The notes under the pieces are model-generated. The model did not search any database. It worked only from the letters and a program-made list of their open reading frames with translations, and was not told the origin of the DNA. Of a stretch of DNA of 64,000 bases, positions 63,406 to 64,000 are shown in pieces. The position numbers were made by a program, and so were the translations under genes. Source of the stretch: JACOTV01 sp964445135 (GTDB lineage: Bacteria; Patescibacteriota; Microgenomatia; UBA1406; GWC2-37-13); NCBI GenBank assembly GCA_964445135.1, contig CAYUJW010000001.1, positions 1 through 64,000 on the forward strand, given 5' to 3'. The first letter of the stretch is position 1. Each line of letters begins with the position of its first letter.

Positions 63406-64000
63406 TTACTCCTTCGTCGTAAATTGAGCTGAAATCCATCCCTCTTCAGTCTCGGAGTATGGAATCCGGATCCAGCCACCAACCTCTTCAAGCAAGCTGT
63501 ATCTATCGCCCTCATCAACTTGTGCCACCTCTTCTGCGTTGATGTTTGGCTCCTTACGAACTCTCAAAAATCCATTTGGGGTACCGACAATTGTGACCGT
63601 GTCAAATGCCGACACAGTACTGGTTGGAACGAGCGTAGCGCTCTCAGTCGCTTCCAAACTTGCTTCGTCAGTTGCTTCCTTTGATGGCAGCTTCTTTGGC
63701 TTATTTTGCAAAGATGTGGGGTCAATGGCTAGTTTGATTTGCGCCGTTAATCGATAACCGTCAACCACATTTATGGCTTGTGTACGACGATAAAACCCCG
63801 GCAAATACTGGGACAATTCGTGCGAGCCTTCTGGCACATCGGCCAACGTGAGCGGCGCAATTCCCTTTTCGTCCCCGTCAAGCGAAACAAGTGTTCCAAT
63901 TGGCTCAGAATCAATAACGACTTCTCCCGTTTTTTTCTGGTATTTTCCCGTTATCTTACTGAGTGTAAATACTTCACCTGCCGAATCAACATCACCCATT
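63406..64000 (-). CDS. PEGA and SH3-domain protein, N-terminus outside window
   Basis: The frame is open to the window edge, so residue 1 shown is not necessarily the true start. About 198 residues are visible. A PEGA domain (about 25-90: VVIDSEPIGTLVSLDGDEKG, APLTLADVPEGSHEL) is followed by a Thr/Ser/Ala-rich linker and a bacterial SH3 domain (about 135-195: LRVRKEPNINAEEVAQVDEGDRY, WIRIPYS). This suggests an extracytoplasmic wall-binding protein. It is convergent with the DPM1-GtrA gene. Confidence 0.8.
   Translation of the reverse strand, partial: MGDVDSAGEVFTLSKITGKYQKKTGEVVIDSEPIGTLVSLDGDEKGIAPLTLADVPEGSHELSQYLPGFYRRTQAINVVDGYRLTAQIKLAIDPTSLQNKPKKLPSKEATDEASLEATESATLVPTSTVSAFDTVTIVGTPNGFLRVRKEPNINAEEVAQVDEGDRYSLLEEVGGWIRIPYSETEEGWISAQFTTKE

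Noticed and set aside
1..64000. CRISPR array, tRNA, rRNA, prophage or insertion sequence
   Set aside because: No regularly spaced repeats, cloverleaf candidates in the gaps, rRNA stretches, transposase or phage genes were seen on reading; a tRNAscan and profile search would be the decisive check.
1..64000. Alternative genetic code with UGA as Gly (Gracilibacteria/SR1)
   Set aside because: UGA ends infA, rpmJ and glyA at the expected protein ends, and no in-frame UGA is needed in the conserved genes.

Overview
The window looks like one scaffold from a candidate-phyla-radiation (Patescibacteria) genome. The evidence is a ribosomal-protein operon with no rpmD (L30), small compact genes, genes that start only 7-12 bases after a TATAAT-like box, a class I-type lysyl-tRNA synthetase, baseplate-J-like and dockerin-like surface proteins, and UGA used as a normal stop, which argues against the Gracilibacteria/SR1 code. 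I cannot place it more finely. Two N runs are scaffolding gaps (100 N in carB, 10 N in rplF), and the flanking sequence suggests both are mis-sized.

Layout. 1-6.4 kb: the 3' end of lysS, then a reverse-strand pyrimidine operon pyrB-carA-carB-pyrF, whose carbamoyl phosphate synthase is of the eukaryote (CAD)/Bacteroidetes type. 6.4-7.5 kb: a secreted trypsin-like protease. 7.6-11.9 kb: purine genes (an adenosine-deaminase relative, a guaB without CBS domains, guaA), interrupted by a four-helix-bundle ORF flanked by inverted repeats. 11.9-15 kb: an isoprenylcysteine-methyltransferase-family membrane protein, a hypothetical gene, an ITP/XTP pyrophosphatase and serS. 15-23.5 kb: an envelope block with a class A PBP, a sortase, a PilM-like/membrane/surface fusion, a membrane-anchored orphan solute-binding protein and a divergent VanW protein. 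23.5-26.2 kb: an acetyltransferase and two glycosyltransferases.

26.2-45.6 kb is one long reverse-strand block that joins the S10, spc and alpha operons, read from rpsJ down to rpsI. It has several departures from the usual order. A secreted clan-A glycosidase with a frameshifted dockerin sits between rpsJ and rplC. rpsS has moved from its place between rplB and rplV to between rpsN and rpsH. rpmG lies between secY and adk. Adenylate kinase is fused to a second P-loop kinase domain resembling archaeal UPF0200. A strong promoter and a roughly 200-base leader with a terminator-like hairpin precede rplC, so the ribosomal genes do not depend on reading through the glycosidase gene. tuf lies upstream of rpsJ.

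47-64 kb is on the forward strand: a UvrD-type helicase fused to an Fe-S PD-(D/E)XK nuclease, a large membrane glycosyltransferase, glyA, a WecA/MraY-type transferase, a miaB without a TRAM domain, rmlB-rmlD, a 525-residue protein with a beta-carbonic-anhydrase-like zinc motif, UDP-glucose dehydrogenase, UDP-xylose synthase, a DPM1-GtrA fusion, and the start of a PEGA/SH3 protein. Most of these genes would build and decorate surface polysaccharide. An identical 72-bp repeat carries the promoter of two of them (the 50.5-kb glycosyltransferase and rmlB).

I see no rRNA, tRNA, CRISPR array, insertion sequence or prophage.
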